A stretch of 14,960 nucleotides of DNA from Bacilli bacterium (lineage in GTDB: Bacteria > Bacillota_I > Bacilli_A > ML615J-28 > CAG-698): NCBI GenBank assembly GCA_028691905.1, contig JAQUYJ010000011.1, forward strand, positions 1-14,960. The letters are read 5' to 3'. Positions 1-7,289 of the stretch are shown here, in pieces. The notes beneath the pieces are model-generated. The model made no database searches and had not been told where the DNA came from. It saw nothing but the letters and a program-made list of their open reading frames with translations. How positions within the stretch are numbered: the stretch's first letter is position 1; each line of letters opens with the position of its first letter. A program made the translations under genes and the position numbers.

Positions 1-2220
1 CTTCTTTGTTTAGCGCAAAGCTGGCATAATTTAACTTATTTACCGGTTATTATTCCTAATATCATAATTGGAATTATGCAGGAAATAAAAGCAAAAAAGA
101 CAATTGATAAATTGTCTTTGGTTTCTGCTCCAAAGGCAACGCTTATACGTGGTGGAGAAAAAACAGTCGTTGCTACAAATGAAGTTGTCTTGGACGATAT
201 AGCTTATTTTACTTCGGGTAATCAGATTTATGCCGACAGTATCATTGCTGAAGGTACGGTGGAAGTGAATGAATCCCTGATTACCGGTGAGGCAGATCCA
301 ATCAGCAAAGGACCCGGGGATTTACTGTATTCAGGCAGCTTTATTGTAAGCGGTACTTGTTATGCCCGGGTTGACCATGTCGGAAGCCAAAATTATATTG
401 AAAAATTGGCGAGTGAAGCCAAGAAACATCAACCGCCACGATCAGAATTAATGCGTACATTGAAAGTAATTATTCGTTCTGTCGCTATCATTATTATTCC
501 TTTGGGAGCACTGACTTTTTATCGGGCATGGTCTGGATCAAGTGAAGTACTGTTTTTTGCCCGCTATACAGAAGGAATTGAATCAGCAGCAGCTGTTATC
601 ATCGGTATGATACCATCCGGTCTGTTCTTATTGACCAGTGTTGCCTTGGCAGTAGGTGTAATCAATCTTGGTAAAAACAATACTTTAGTCCAAGAATTAT
701 ACTGCATTGAGATGCTTGCCCGGGTAGACGTGCTGTGTTTAGACAAAACAGGGACAATTACAGACGGAACAATGCGCGTGCTGGATTGTATCGAAGTCAA
801 AAATGTAACGGATTATACTATCCGGGAAATTATCGGTTCGATGATGAATGCCTTTAAGGATACCAATCCGACAAGTGAAGCGCTTATTCGTTATTTTGAT
901 AAAAATTCGGTATTGAAAGCGACCAATCTTATTCCGTTTTCTTCAAAAAGAAAATACAGTGCTGCTACTTTTCAGAATCCTGCAACAAAAGAACAGGTCG
1001 GTACATTCTGTATTGGTGCACCTGAATTCGTATTGACCGATCAATATGATAAAGTGAAAACCAAAGTAGAACGGTTTGCCAGCCAAGGCTGTCGTGTTTT
1101 GGTTTTGGGATATATTCATACCGGTATTAAAGAAGGACAGACCCCGAAATCGGTTAAACCACTGGCTCTAATTGTTATACAGGATCATATCCGGGAACAG
1201 GCCTATGCAACATTGGAATATTTTAAAAACAACGGTGTTGATATCAAAGTCATTTCCGGAGATAATCCCCTTACTGTATCAGAAATTGCTTCCCGGGCAG
1301 GGGTTGTCAATGCGGAGCGGTTTATCAGTTTGGAAGGATTAAGCGATGAAGAAGTAACCGATATCGCTTTGGATTATACAGTATTTGGACGCGTGAGTCC
1401 ATCACAGAAACGGGTTTTGGTCCGGGCATTAAAAGCGCAAAAGAAAACCGTTGCGATGACTGGTGACGGTGTAAATGATATTCTTGCCTTAAAAGAAGCA
1501 GATACTTCAATCGCAATGGCATCGGGAAGTGAAGCAACAAGATATGTTTCTCATTTGGTTTTAATGGACTCCAATTTTGCCAGCATGCCTAAGGTAGTCG
1601 CTGAAGGAAGAAGAGTTATCAATAATATTCAAAGAACATCAACCCTTTTCTTAGTAAAGACGATTTTTACCATTCTTTTAACCATTATGTATATCGTACT
1701 GAACTATCGCTATCCATTCCAGGCTTCACAGTTATGGTTAATTGAATTCTTCGCGATTGGTTTTCCAGCAATTATTCTTGCTGTGCAGCCCAATACCGAA
1801 AAAGTACAGGGAAAGTTTATATTAAATGTATTGCGAAGAACCCTGCCTGCTGCTTTGACTGTTGTATTGTTTCATGGTGTCATGTATTTCTTATCACAAT
1901 ATTTAACGGTTTTTTCCTGGACAAAAGAAACCTATTCCACTATTTCCATCATTATGACTACAGCAATATGCCTGTTGATACTGGTTCAGGTTGCTAAACC
2001 ATATGTGTGGTGGAAACGGTTGGTTGTAGGATTTGTCATATTTGCCTGTTTGCTATCTGTAGTACTGGCAATCAATCAGGTCGGCTTTATCAATGATTTC
2101 TTAAAGCTGGTACCACTTGAAACCATTGACTTACTGTTTTTATTATTAATGATGCAGTCAGCACTGCCGGTCATGGAACTATTTTCCAAATTAATCGGAA
2201 AAGTGAAAGTGGAATATTAA
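1..2220 (+). CDS. Cation-translocating P-type ATPase, 5'-truncated by window edge
   Basis: This is an integral membrane ion pump driven by ATP. Frame 1 is open from base 1, and the residues before the first ATG (base 76) look like membrane helix M2 of the family, so the true start lies upstream and ATG76 is internal. The 739 visible residues show the actuator loop with TGEA (T95-A98, usually TGES), helix M4 with PSGL (P205-L208), the phosphorylation motif DKTGT (D248 is the aspartate that is phosphorylated), the hinge TGDGVND (T487-D493), and a C-terminal membrane block of about six helices (roughly residues 540-735). No heavy-metal CPC-type motif is seen in M4, which argues against a P1B metal exporter. 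Relatives in low-GC Firmicutes are called Ca2+ or Mg2+ pumps, but the ion cannot be read from this sequence. No clear terminator follows the stop. The family call is firm and the substrate is open. Confidence 0.93.
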   Translation, partial: LLCLAQSWHNLTYLPVIIPNIIIGIMQEIKAKKTIDKLSLVSAPKATLIRGGEKTVVATNEVVLDDIAYFTSGNQIYADSIIAEGTVEVNESLITGEADPISKGPGDLLYSGSFIVSGTCYARVDHVGSQNYIEKLASEAKKHQPPRSELMRTLKVIIRSVAIIIIPLGALTFYRAWSGSSEVLFFARYTEGIESAAAVIIGMIPSGLFLLTSVALAVGVINLGKNNTLVQELYCIEMLARVDVLCLDKTGTITDGTMRVLDCIEVKNVTDYTIREIIGSMMNAFKDTNPTSEALIRYFDKNSVLKATNLIPFSSKRKYSAATFQNPATKEQVGTFCIGAPEFVLTDQYDKVKTKVERFASQGCRVLVLGYIHTGIKEGQTPKSVKPLALIVIQDHIREQAYATLEYFKNNGVDIKVISGDNPLTVSEIASRAGVVNAERFISLEGLSDEEVTDIALDYTVFGRVSPSQKRVLVRALKAQKKTVAMTGDGVNDILALKEADTSIAMASGSEATRYVSHLVLMDSNFASMPKVVAEGRRVINNIQRTSTLFLVKTIFTILLTIMYIVLNYRYPFQASQLWLIEFFAIGFPAIILAVQPNTEKVQGKFILNVLRRTLPAALTVVLFHGVMYFLSQYLTVFSWTKETYSTISIIMTTAICLLILVQVAKPYVWWKRLVVGFVIFACLLSVVLAINQVGFINDFLKLVPLETIDLLFLLLMMQSALPVMELFSKLIGKVKVEY

Positions 2221-2227
2221 ATAACTT

Positions 2228-2256
2228 TTGACTTTTCAAGCAATTTGGGGTATAAT
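2228..2256 (+). promoter_or_regulatory. Sigma-A type promoter of rpsF-ssb-rpsR
   Basis: A -35 box TTGACT (2228-2233) and a perfect -10 box TATAAT (2251-2256) are separated by 17 bases, the optimal spacing. It is the best promoter in the window, as expected for a ribosomal protein operon. The predicted start at about 2263 gives a leader of about 64 bases before rpsF. Confidence 0.85.
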
Positions 2257-2265
2257 AAATATCGC

Positions 2266-2321
2266 GTGAGTGAACCTCACCCCTTGCTTCGTTAAGAAGC
2301 CGTTTTGTCCAGAAGGAGGTG
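2266..2321 (+). promoter_or_regulatory. Candidate S6:S18 autoregulatory mRNA leader of rpsF
   Basis: The leader can fold into an outer stem, CACC+CCTT (2278-2285) with AAGG+GGTG (2313-2316, 2318-2321; A2317 bulged), which sequesters the rpsF Shine-Dalgarno. It encloses an inner hairpin GCTTC (2286-2290)/GAAGC (2296-2300) with loop GTTAA. A CCG (2300-2302) sits at the 3' foot of the inner hairpin. A CCG beside such a hairpin is the hallmark of the known rpsF leader bound by the S6:S18 complex, which mimics its 16S rRNA site. An alternative small hairpin, GTGAG (2266-2270)/CTCAC (2276-2280), overlaps the outer stem and could act as a competing fold. The pairings are read directly; the regulatory role is inferred from the family. 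Confidence 0.62.
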
Positions 2322-2326
2322 CAAGA

Positions 2327-2608
2327 ATGAAAAAGTATAAAGGTATGTACATCATTCGCCCAGATCTAACAGAAGAACAATACAAGAACGTTGTTGAAGA
2401 AATGAATAAAATCTTCACTGATAACGGAAGTGAAATTGTTCAGGTTGATTTATGGGGTATGAGAGAATTGGCCTATGAAATTAACGATTTCCGTAAAGGA
2501 TATTATGTTGTTTTCATTACCAATGCTACAGTTGAAGCTGTCGATGAATACGAACGTTTATCTAATATTCGTGAAGATATTATCAGACATATCATTGTCA
2601 AGGAATAA
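2327..2608 (+). CDS. rpsF: 30S ribosomal protein S6 (bS6)
   Basis: bS6 binds 16S rRNA in the platform of the 30S subunit as a heterodimer with bS18, encoded two genes downstream. The 93-residue product matches the usual size and opens with the typical first beta strand (KYKGMYIIRPDL), followed by the family's WG-RELAYEI segment and a C-terminal HIIVKE. The start is the ATG at 2327 because AAGGAGG (2313-2319) lies seven bases upstream. The frame stays open back to a GTG at 2270, but that would add 19 residues foreign to S6 and would cover the regulatory leader, so it is rejected. First gene of the rpsF-ssb-rpsR operon; ssb starts 12 bases after its stop. Confidence 0.97.
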   Translation: MKKYKGMYIIRPDLTEEQYKNVVEEMNKIFTDNGSEIVQVDLWGMRELAYEINDFRKGYYVVFITNATVEAVDEYERLSNIREDIIRHIIVKE

Positions 2609-2620
2609 TGAGGAGAAACA

Positions 2621-3133
2621 ATGAATAGAGTTATTTTAATTGGAAGAATCACCAAAGAACCGGAACTAAAAAGAACGGGTTCTGATATTCCTTACGTTCA
2701 GTTTACATTGGCCGTTAATCGGTCATATCAAAACAGGAACGGAGAACGACAAGCTGATTTTATTAACTGTGTAGCATGGCGACAGACAGCAGAACTGATA
2801 ACTAAATATATTCATAAGGGAGCTCAATTCGGATTGGAAGGTCAAATCCAAACCAGACAATATGATGATCCCAATGGTATTACGCGTTATATTACGGAAG
2901 TATTATGTGAAAGCATTCATTTTCTAGAGCCCAAACGTCAAGATGAGTATGGTTTTCAACCGCCGATGGATGATCAGCCCTATATGAATCGCAGTCAACC
3001 AAGTTACCAACGAAATAATAATCAGCCACAAAATTCCACATTTAGAAGGGAAGAAAAACCCACTAAACAAGAAAGTCCATTTGAAAATTTAAATAATCAA
3101 TTTGATATTTCAAATGATGACTTACCATTTTAA
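2621..3133 (+). CDS. ssb: Single-stranded DNA-binding protein
   Basis: SSB coats single-stranded DNA during replication, recombination and repair and recruits partner proteins through its C-terminal tip. The 170-residue product has an OB fold over about residues 1-105 (opening MNRVILIGRITKEPEL, then the FTLAVNR and DFINCVAWR segments). A low-complexity linker rich in Gln, Asn and Pro follows (about 110-158), and the acidic tip ends DDLPF, the canonical partner-binding tail. A GAGGAG ribosome binding site begins right after the rpsF stop. Its position between rpsF and rpsR is the classical Firmicutes arrangement. Length and architecture fit the essential SsbA type rather than a short competence paralogue. 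Confidence 0.97.
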   Translation: MNRVILIGRITKEPELKRTGSDIPYVQFTLAVNRSYQNRNGERQADFINCVAWRQTAELITKYIHKGAQFGLEGQIQTRQYDDPNGITRYITEVLCESIHFLEPKRQDEYGFQPPMDDQPYMNRSQPSYQRNNNQPQNSTFRREEKPTKQESPFENLNNQFDISNDDLPF

Positions 3134-3147
3134 TAGGAGGAAAAATA

Positions 3148-3372
3148 ATGGCAGGTTTTCGCAGTAAAAGAAAAAAGACTTGTTATTTTACAGAACATAA
3201 AGTAGAAAAAATAGATTTTGCTGATTTTGAATTGTTGCGTAAGTACGTTTCAGACCGTGGGAAAATTCTTCCCCGTCGTGTTACAGGAACAAAAGCAATT
3301 TACCAAAGAGAATTAGCAGTTGCTATTAAACGTGCTCGTCACATGGCTTTATTACCGTTTGTAAAAGAATAG
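3148..3372 (+). CDS. rpsR: 30S ribosomal protein S18 (bS18)
   Basis: bS18 pairs with bS6 on the 30S platform. The 74-residue basic protein carries the family core DRGKILPRRVTG followed by a helix ending RARHMALLPFV. The N-terminal segment has a single Cys (C12, in KKTCYF) rather than the Cys-x-x-Cys form, so it is the zinc-free type, as in Bacillus. AGGAGG (3135-3140) precedes the ATG by seven bases. It ends the operon and is followed at once by an intrinsic terminator. S6 and S18 made from one mRNA fits joint feedback through the rpsF leader. Confidence 0.97.
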   Translation: MAGFRSKRKKTCYFTEHKVEKIDFADFELLRKYVSDRGKILPRRVTGTKAIYQRELAVAIKRARHMALLPFVKE

Positions 3373-3377
3373 TCACG

Positions 3378-3406
3378 AAAAACCATAACTGAGTTATGGT
3401 TTTTTT
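3378..3406 (+). terminator. Intrinsic terminator after rpsR
   Basis: A 12-bp perfect stem (3378-3389 with 3393-3404, loop TGA), A-rich at its 5' foot and running into a T tract (3400-3406), starts six bases after the rpsR stop. It separates the ribosomal protein operon from gdpP-rplI-dnaB. Confidence 0.85.
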
Positions 3407-3434
3407 AACTAATATGGAAAACACAAATTTCTTA

Positions 3435-3463
3435 TTCAATTTTTTTTAAAAATATGTTATAAT
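3435..3463 (+). promoter_or_regulatory. Promoter of gdpP-rplI-dnaB-prfA, extended -10 type
   Basis: A perfect -10 box TATAAT (3458-3463) carries a TG extension (3455-3456). A weak -35 match TTCAAT (3435-3440) sits 17 bases upstream. Transcription would begin near 3470, only about ten bases before the ATG at 3480 and right at the Shine-Dalgarno AGGTGA (3469-3474), so the untranslated leader would be very short. Confidence 0.65.
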
Positions 3464-3479
3464 GAATTAGGTGAATTTT

Positions 3480-5927
3480 ATGAAAAATTATCGCAGAAAC
3501 CAGTGGTTCATTAGTATATTAATTATTCTGGCAACAGGACTGTTAATAGCCAGTTTTATCATACCGCAAGTAAATATTCCCATTTATGTTAAGTATGCGT
3601 TATTTGCCTTCTTAGGTTTTTCAATCAGTTTGGAAGCCCTTTATATCAATTTCTACAATGAAATGAAACGCCTGACCTATTTGGAAAACAAAATGGGGTT
3701 GTGGAACAGCATATCCTATCGTGTCAAACGCGCTGGTGAAGTGGCATTCAATAAAATTCCTATTGGAATTGTCGTTTATGATACAAAAAATATGGTAGAA
3801 TGGGCGAACAATTATGCAAAAGAGATTTTCATGAGCCCTTTGGTGGAAAGAAATTTACATGATCTGGCAGATGATGTTGCTACATTTATTCAAAACAAGC
3901 AACCTACATTTCAGACAAACATTTACGGTAAAACATATGACTGTCAGATTCTTCCGGATCACCATGTTCTGTATTTAACGGATGTTACAGAAAAAACCAA
4001 TGTTCTGGTCAAGTACCGCAATCGGACACTGGCTTTGGGAATATTGAATTTGGATAATTTTGATGAAGCACTGGAAGAACTTGACCCGCAGGAAAGATCC
4101 ATGCAAATTGCCAATTTAATTGGATTAATCAACAATTGGGCGGAGAAATATCATTTTGCAGTTAAGAGTTTCACTGAGCAAAAATTCCTTCTCATTATTC
4201 ATTTTCAGATTGTTGAAAAATTGATGAACAGTAATTTTGATATTATAGAACAAATAAAAGATTATTGTTTAAAACAGAATTTACGCCTGACAGCGAGCAT
4301 TGGTATTGCCTGCAATGATGATAATCCGATTGATTTAATGGAACAGGCAAATGAACAGTTAAATCTTGCTTTAGACCGTGGCGGTAATCAGGCAGTAGTA
4401 AAAACATTTAATGAAGTACAGTTCTTCGGTGCAAAAACAGAATCATTTGAAACGAGAACACCAATCGGTGTGCGGATCAAAGCAGAAGAATTGCGTGATA
4501 TCATAATGGGGGCTTCCAATGTTGTCATCATGTCACATAAGGATATGGATGCCGATGCATTTGGCTCCTGTGTTGCCCTTCGAAGTATTGCAAAATCTTT
4601 AAACAAAGAAGCAACGATTGCTTTTTCCGAGCAGTCCATTGACGACACAGTCATCAATATTTATGATTCGATAAAACAAGAGCATTTATATTATTTAACG
4701 GCCTTTATGAATCCCAAGGAAATATTATCGATCATGAATGACAATACGTTGTTAATTATTGTTGACTGTCAGTATCAGAATTTATTTTTGGATGAACGTA
4801 TCTACAAGAAAGCTAAAAAGTTGGCTATTATCGACCATCACCGCCGCAATTTTCATGCTGTCAATGACTACAATTATATTTATGCTTTGACTTCAGCTTC
4901 CTCATCAGTTGAATTGGTCGTCGAATTGATTGACTATATGGGAATAGTAAAATATGAATTATCCGATGTGGAGGCTAATTGGCTTTTGCTTGGAATTATT
5001 GTTGATACCAATAATTTCCTGTACCGGACAAGTGAACGGACATTTCGTGTTTTAGCGAAACTCCAAACTTTTGGAGCACAGATTGCGAAAGTACTGAAAT
5101 ACTTGCGGGAAGACAGCAGGGATTTTACGAAACGTGTTCAGTTTTTAAATAATATTGATATTATAGATGGCACAATCGGAATTGCCGTCTGCGATGATGA
5201 CATTTATAAAAGAGCATTTATTGCGAAAGTTGCTGATAATGTAATAGCAATGGAAAATTTGAAAATGGCTTTTGCCATCGGTAAAATTGCCAAAGACACT
5301 GTAGGCATATCTGCGCGCAGCTTTGACGAAGGAAATGTTCAGATTGTAATGGAAAAGATGGGTGGCGGAGGACATTATAACAATGCAGCAGCCCAGTTAA
5401 AAGTAAGCGATGTAAAAGAAGTGAAAGCACAGCTCTTACAGATATTAAAAGAACAGCACCAAAAAGGAGTGGATTCGATGAAAGTCATTTTAACTGCCAA
5501 TGTAAAAGGCAAAGGAAAAGTGAACGATATTATTGATATACCTGCCGGACATGCCAATTTCTTAATCAGAAGCGGACAGGCTATTGAAGCGACCATTGAT
5601 AATATCAAACATTTGGAATTTGGGAAAATGGTTGAGCGGCAGGAAGCAGAAAAGCATTTGAAAGAAATGCAGGAGTTGAAACTTAAAGTGGAAAGTTCCC
5701 CCATTCAAATCGGTGTTCGGGTTGGAAAGGCCGGAAAACTGTTCGGTTCCGTTTCAACAAAACAAATAGTTGATGAATTTAAAAGTCAATTCAATCTGGA
5801 TTTGGATAAGAGAAAAATCATTATGGATAAAGATGTCGATGCTTTAGGCACGTACAAAATACCGATTCAGCTTCATAAAGAAGTTACAGCTATTATCACT
5901 TTATATGTGGTAGAAAAGGGATTGTAA
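3480..5927 (+). CDS. gdpP: GdpP-type c-di-AMP phosphodiesterase fused to ribosomal protein L9
   Basis: GdpP is a membrane-bound phosphodiesterase that cleaves the second messenger c-di-AMP to pApA. From the N terminus: two membrane helices (about residues 8-55), a PAS-like domain (about 85-165), a degenerate GGDEF domain (about 170-300) without a GGDEF catalytic motif, a DHH domain with DMDAD (355-359) and DHH (452-454), and DHHA1 with GGGGH (628-632). These metal- and substrate-binding motifs are intact, so activity is expected. The GdpP part is about 666 residues, normal for the family, but no stop follows. The frame continues into a complete L9 (residues 667-815), total 815. ATG3480 is preferred over GTG3471 because the AGGTGA ribosome binding site (3469-3474) overlaps the GTG. 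In related genomes rplI is a separate gene at exactly this place. dnaB starts on the base after the stop. Confidence 0.93.
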   Translation: MKNYRRNQWFISILIILATGLLIASFIIPQVNIPIYVKYALFAFLGFSISLEALYINFYNEMKRLTYLENKMGLWNSISYRVKRAGEVAFNKIPIGIVVYDTKNMVEWANNYAKEIFMSPLVERNLHDLADDVATFIQNKQPTFQTNIYGKTYDCQILPDHHVLYLTDVTEKTNVLVKYRNRTLALGILNLDNFDEALEELDPQERSMQIANLIGLINNWAEKYHFAVKSFTEQKFLLIIHFQIVEKLMNSNFDIIEQIKDYCLKQNLRLTASIGIACNDDNPIDLMEQANEQLNLALDRGGNQAVVKTFNEVQFFGAKTESFETRTPIGVRIKAEELRDIIMGASNVVIMSHKDMDADAFGSCVALRSIAKSLNKEATIAFSEQSIDDTVINIYDSIKQEHLYYLTAFMNPKEILSIMNDNTLLIIVDCQYQNLFLDERIYKKAKKLAIIDHHRRNFHAVNDYNYIYALTSASSSVELVVELIDYMGIVKYELSDVEANWLLLGIIVDTNNFLYRTSERTFRVLAKLQTFGAQIAKVLKYLREDSRDFTKRVQFLNNIDIIDGTIGIAVCDDDIYKRAFIAKVADNVIAMENLKMAFAIGKIAKDTVGISARSFDEGNVQIVMEKMGGGGHYNNAAAQLKVSDVKEVKAQLLQILKEQHQKGVDSMKVILTANVKGKGKVNDIIDIPAGHANFLIRSGQAIEATIDNIKHLEFGKMVERQEAEKHLKEMQELKLKVESSPIQIGVRVGKAGKLFGSVSTKQIVDEFKSQFNLDLDKRKIIMDKDVDALGTYKIPIQLHKEVTAIITLYVVEKGL
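5464..5480 (+). promoter_or_regulatory. Internal ribosome binding site and ATG for rplI within the fusion gene
   Basis: AAGGAG (5464-5469) lies eight bases before an in-frame ATG (5478-5480), the exact first codon of the L9 domain. The spacing and strength equal those of genuine starts in this window, for example prfA. It decides whether free L9 can be made from the fused gene. Confidence 0.75.
5478..5927 (+). CDS. rplI: 50S ribosomal protein L9 (bL9), in-frame 3' part of gdpP with its own start
   Basis: bL9 binds 23S rRNA near the L1 stalk and helps limit frameshifting. The 149 residues have normal L9 length and order: N-terminal domain opening MKVILTANVKGKGK, a long connecting helix (about 41-75, rich in Glu and Lys), and a C-terminal domain with KLFGSVSTKQI and LDKRKI and a closing strand EVTAIITLYVV. 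It is encoded in frame with gdpP with no stop between them, but has its own Shine-Dalgarno and ATG, so an independent product is likely (inference). Compared with the usual family pattern G-[FY]-x-x-N-[FY]-L, the loop reads G-H-A-N-F-L (24-29): one residue is missing and the aromatic is His. No other rplI is in the window. The L9 identity is firm; separate translation is probable but unproven. Confidence 0.85.
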   Translation: MKVILTANVKGKGKVNDIIDIPAGHANFLIRSGQAIEATIDNIKHLEFGKMVERQEAEKHLKEMQELKLKVESSPIQIGVRVGKAGKLFGSVSTKQIVDEFKSQFNLDLDKRKIIMDKDVDALGTYKIPIQLHKEVTAIITLYVVEKGL

Positions 5928-7259
5928 ATGGAAGCAAAAGAAAAAATTCCGTTCAGTATCGAAGCGGAAAAGTATATTATTGGTTGTTTATTCATTGAGC
6001 CGGAGATTGTCGGGGAAGTATTGAATCGAGTCGGACCAGAAGATTTTTATGTGCGAGAAAACAAAAATATTATGCAGGCCATCAGTCATCTGTACTCCAA
6101 TGAAGGTCAGGTAGAACAAGTAAAAGTACTGGACGAACTGAAAAGAAGAAACCTGTTGGAAGCAAGTGGTGGTACAAATTATTTATATAATATCATTGAA
6201 GAGGTTCCCAGTGTTGCTGATGTCAGTTCTTATTTGGAAATAATTGAAGAAAAATCATTATTAAGAGAATTATACTATGCAACAAGCGAGATAGGTTCCT
6301 CTATTCTCGATGGATCCGATCCCTTCTATTTAATCGGCGAGAAAGCACAGAAAAGGTTAAATCAGATTGTTGACCGCAGGAGAACATCGGATATCAAGAA
6401 AATTCACCGCTTTACCAATCAGGTTCTTGATATTATTGAAGCCAACAAGTCAACCGAAGGAAAAATTATCGGGTTGGATACCGGATTTGAAGAGTTAAAT
6501 AAATTAACATTCGGTTTTCAAAAAGGAGAACTCATTATCCTGGCAGCAAGACCTGGAATCGGGAAATCTGCTTTAGCTCTTAATATTGCTTCCAATGCCT
6601 GTCGCAACCGCAATGCCAATGTTGCGTTTTTCTCCCTTGAAATGGGGGTGGATCAACTGACTATGCGTTTGTTCAGCAGTTTTTCCGGGCTCTCTCTGAC
6701 TAAAATTCGCAGTGGGAAACTGAATGCAACAGAAATGACAACCTTACTTGCAGCAAAATCAGCAGTAGACCGATTGAATTTATATATTGATGAAACCAGC
6801 AATACCAATTTAATCGATATCAAAGCAAAATGCTTGAAATTAAAACGGGAAAATAAATTGGACTTTATCGTTGTTGACTATTTACAGTTAATTCAGGTTC
6901 CCCGTTTTAAAGGAAACCGGGTAGAAGAAGTAGGACAAATATCCCGTGGTTTGAAACTGATGGCACGGGAACTGGATGTACCGGTATTGGCTTTGTCACA
7001 GCTGTCACGAAGTGCAGAAGAAAACGGAGGAAGACCTGCTTTGGCTCATCTTCGTGAATCGGGCAGTATTGAACAGGATGCTGACATTGTCATGTTCCTG
7101 TTCCGGGAACAAACGATTAAAGGTGCGGATGAAATGAATATGAAGCGAGCATCCAATCACAATACAGAGTTGATTATTGCCAAGAACCGACAGGGAGCAA
7201 CCGATACAATACCCCTGCTGTTTAAAGGAGCACAAAGCATTTTTATTCCGAAAGACTAG
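5928..7259 (+). CDS. dnaB: Replicative DNA helicase DnaB (DnaC in Bacillus nomenclature)
   Basis: This hexameric ATP-driven helicase unwinds the replication fork. The 443-residue product has the N-terminal helical domain (about 5-105, opening with the typical PFSIEAEKYIIGCLF), a linker helix, and the RecA-like ATPase. It has Walker A ARPGIGKS (207-214), the FFSLEM segment, the Walker B region FIVVDYLQLI, and the LSQLSR...RP...LRESGSIEQDAD block typical of DnaB. Length is normal and no intein interrupts the motifs. The ATG directly follows the gdpP-rplI stop with no spacer, and the weak AAAAGGGA site lies in the end of rplI, so its translation is probably coupled to the fusion gene. The rplI-dnaB order is the standard Firmicutes one. 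Confidence 0.97.
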   Translation: MEAKEKIPFSIEAEKYIIGCLFIEPEIVGEVLNRVGPEDFYVRENKNIMQAISHLYSNEGQVEQVKVLDELKRRNLLEASGGTNYLYNIIEEVPSVADVSSYLEIIEEKSLLRELYYATSEIGSSILDGSDPFYLIGEKAQKRLNQIVDRRRTSDIKKIHRFTNQVLDIIEANKSTEGKIIGLDTGFEELNKLTFGFQKGELIILAARPGIGKSALALNIASNACRNRNANVAFFSLEMGVDQLTMRLFSSFSGLSLTKIRSGKLNATEMTTLLAAKSAVDRLNLYIDETSNTNLIDIKAKCLKLKRENKLDFIVVDYLQLIQVPRFKGNRVEEVGQISRGLKLMARELDVPVLALSQLSRSAEENGGRPALAHLRESGSIEQDADIVMFLFREQTIKGADEMNMKRASNHNTELIIAKNRQGATDTIPLLFKGAQSIFIPKD

Positions 7260-7289
7260 TTGTTGCAAACAAAAAAGGAGAAACAAAGT

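Noticed and set aside
76..2220. ATG at 76 as the start of the P-type ATPase
   Set aside because: The frame is open to base 1 and encodes a plausible M2 helix before this ATG, so the gene is truncated by the window.
2270..2326. GTG start giving a longer S6
   Set aside because: It adds 19 residues unlike S6, lies in the regulatory leader, and has no ribosome binding site; ATG2327 has a strong one.
5400..5500. Frameshift or assembly error joining gdpP and rplI
   Set aside because: Both domains are complete and in one frame, with an ordinary codon pattern and an intact SD; nothing locally suggests an indel, although resequencing would settle it.
5375..5704. 109-codon open frame on the minus strand
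   Set aside because: It is antisense to the GdpP-L9 coding region and has no recognisable family; the + strand is clearly coding.
7260..7289. TTG start for prfA at 7260
   Set aside because: It has no suitable ribosome binding site, and the extra residues are not part of RF1.
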